64,000 nucleotides of DNA, taken from positions 60,204-124,203 of the forward strand of contig NZ_SCQN01000041.1 in the NCBI RefSeq assembly GCF_004321985.1. The letters are read 5' to 3'. Shown here one piece after another: positions 63,769 to 64,000 of this stretch. A model generated the notes under the pieces. It was given only the letters and a program-made list of their open reading frames with translations. It had not been told where the DNA came from and did no database searches. This stretch comes from Castellaniella sp. GTDB taxonomy: Bacteria > Pseudomonadota > Gammaproteobacteria > Burkholderiales > Burkholderiaceae_B. Numbering within the stretch: position 1 is the stretch's first letter; every line of letters begins with the position of its first letter. A program made the translations under genes and the position numbers.

Positions 63769-64000
63769 TCATGCGGCTAATGCAAATGCCTCAGCTGGGG
63801 TTTTCATGGCCAGCGCCTGGTGTGGGCGCTGGTGGTTGTAAAAGCGTATCCAATCACCAATCACGCGACTGGCGTGCTGTATGGATTCGAAGCGGTGCCG
63901 ATGAGCACATTGTTCTTTAAGCGTTCTGATGACCCGTTCGACCATGCCGTTCTGCTGCGGGCAATGCGGCGTGATGAACTCCTGACGCAGGCCGTAGCTG
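63769..64000 (-). CDS. C-terminal part of an IS3-like (rve) transposase, cut by the window edge
   Basis: The minus-strand frame from the window edge to TGA 63769-63771 gives 77 residues. It contains YGLRQEFITPHCPQQNGMVER, with the integrase-core Glu in VERVIRTLKEQC, and FYNHQRPHQALAMKTPAEAF. This is the typical end of an rve/DDE transposase of the IS3 type. The likely right end of the insertion sequence lies within 63735-63768; its terminal repeat cannot be confirmed without the other end. Confidence 0.85.
   Translation of the reverse strand, partial: SYGLRQEFITPHCPQQNGMVERVIRTLKEQCAHRHRFESIQHASRVIGDWIRFYNHQRPHQALAMKTPAEAFALAA

Overview
The window looks like a Betaproteobacterium of the Burkholderiales, most like the Alcaligenaceae (Bordetella/Castellaniella/Pusillimonas-type). 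This is inferred from the GC-rich core and from protein character and gene order (gpsA-trmL-comF-rsmB-ntrYX-fmt-def-dprA; hemA-prfA-prmC-grxD-ubiX). No search was run.

Core chromosome, 1-36206. Housekeeping genes come first: gpsA, trmL, comF, a BioC-like methyltransferase, rsmB, a DUF4390 protein, an NtrY/NtrX-type two-component pair, def-fmt and dprA. Next are an HMG-CoA lyase family enzyme and an orphan amino-acid binding protein. A complete LIV-type ABC importer (livG/H/M, binding protein, livF) is flanked by two acyl/aryl-CoA ligases and faces a Crp/Fnr-type regulator. It probably imports and CoA-activates a carboxylic acid. gdhA, kbl-tdh, a periplasmic-sensor GGDEF/EAL protein and an MFS transporter follow. 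Last is the minus-strand cluster hemA-prfA-prmC-grxD-ubiX-HD-GYP. The core ends at a complete tRNA-Phe(GAA) gene.

Integrated DNA, 36207-62472. The 3' end of tRNA-Phe is repeated at 41184-41213 (30 bp) and 62450-62472 (23 bp), so two elements sit in tandem. Element 1 (about 5.0 kb) has lower GC and carries a tyrosine integrase, a two-TM protein, a 41-residue ORF, a ParB-like protein and a serine recombinase. It has paired putative arm sites 13 bp apart at both ends, plus clustered GGTGAC repeats and operator palindromes. Element 2 (about 21.3 kb) is a decayed conjugative element. Its integrase lost its C-terminus and is fused by deletion to the helicase half of a MobF relaxase, and its radC gene has an in-frame stop. 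It still has 12-bp-phased putative arm sites at both ends and an AlpA-like excisionase gene behind a strong leader hairpin.

The cargo of element 2 is a copper/redox island. It encodes a Met-rich multicopper oxidase lacking two expected type-3 copper His ligands, a two-gene split DsbD-like system, a DUF411 protein, cytochrome c, Met/Gly-rich small proteins, a GDCCVxC protein, a beta-propeller protein, a HiPIP, and a CusRS-type two-component system. An ECF sigma/anti-sigma pair is linked to MsrPQ, which repairs oxidised methionines. These genes plausibly form one response: bind and oxidise copper with Met-rich periplasmic proteins, and repair the thiols and methionines it damages.

Right flank, 62473-64000: a displaced terminator that may be the original tRNA-Phe terminator, an XRE-family regulator with a palindromic operator, and the 3' part of an IS3-like transposase running off the window.
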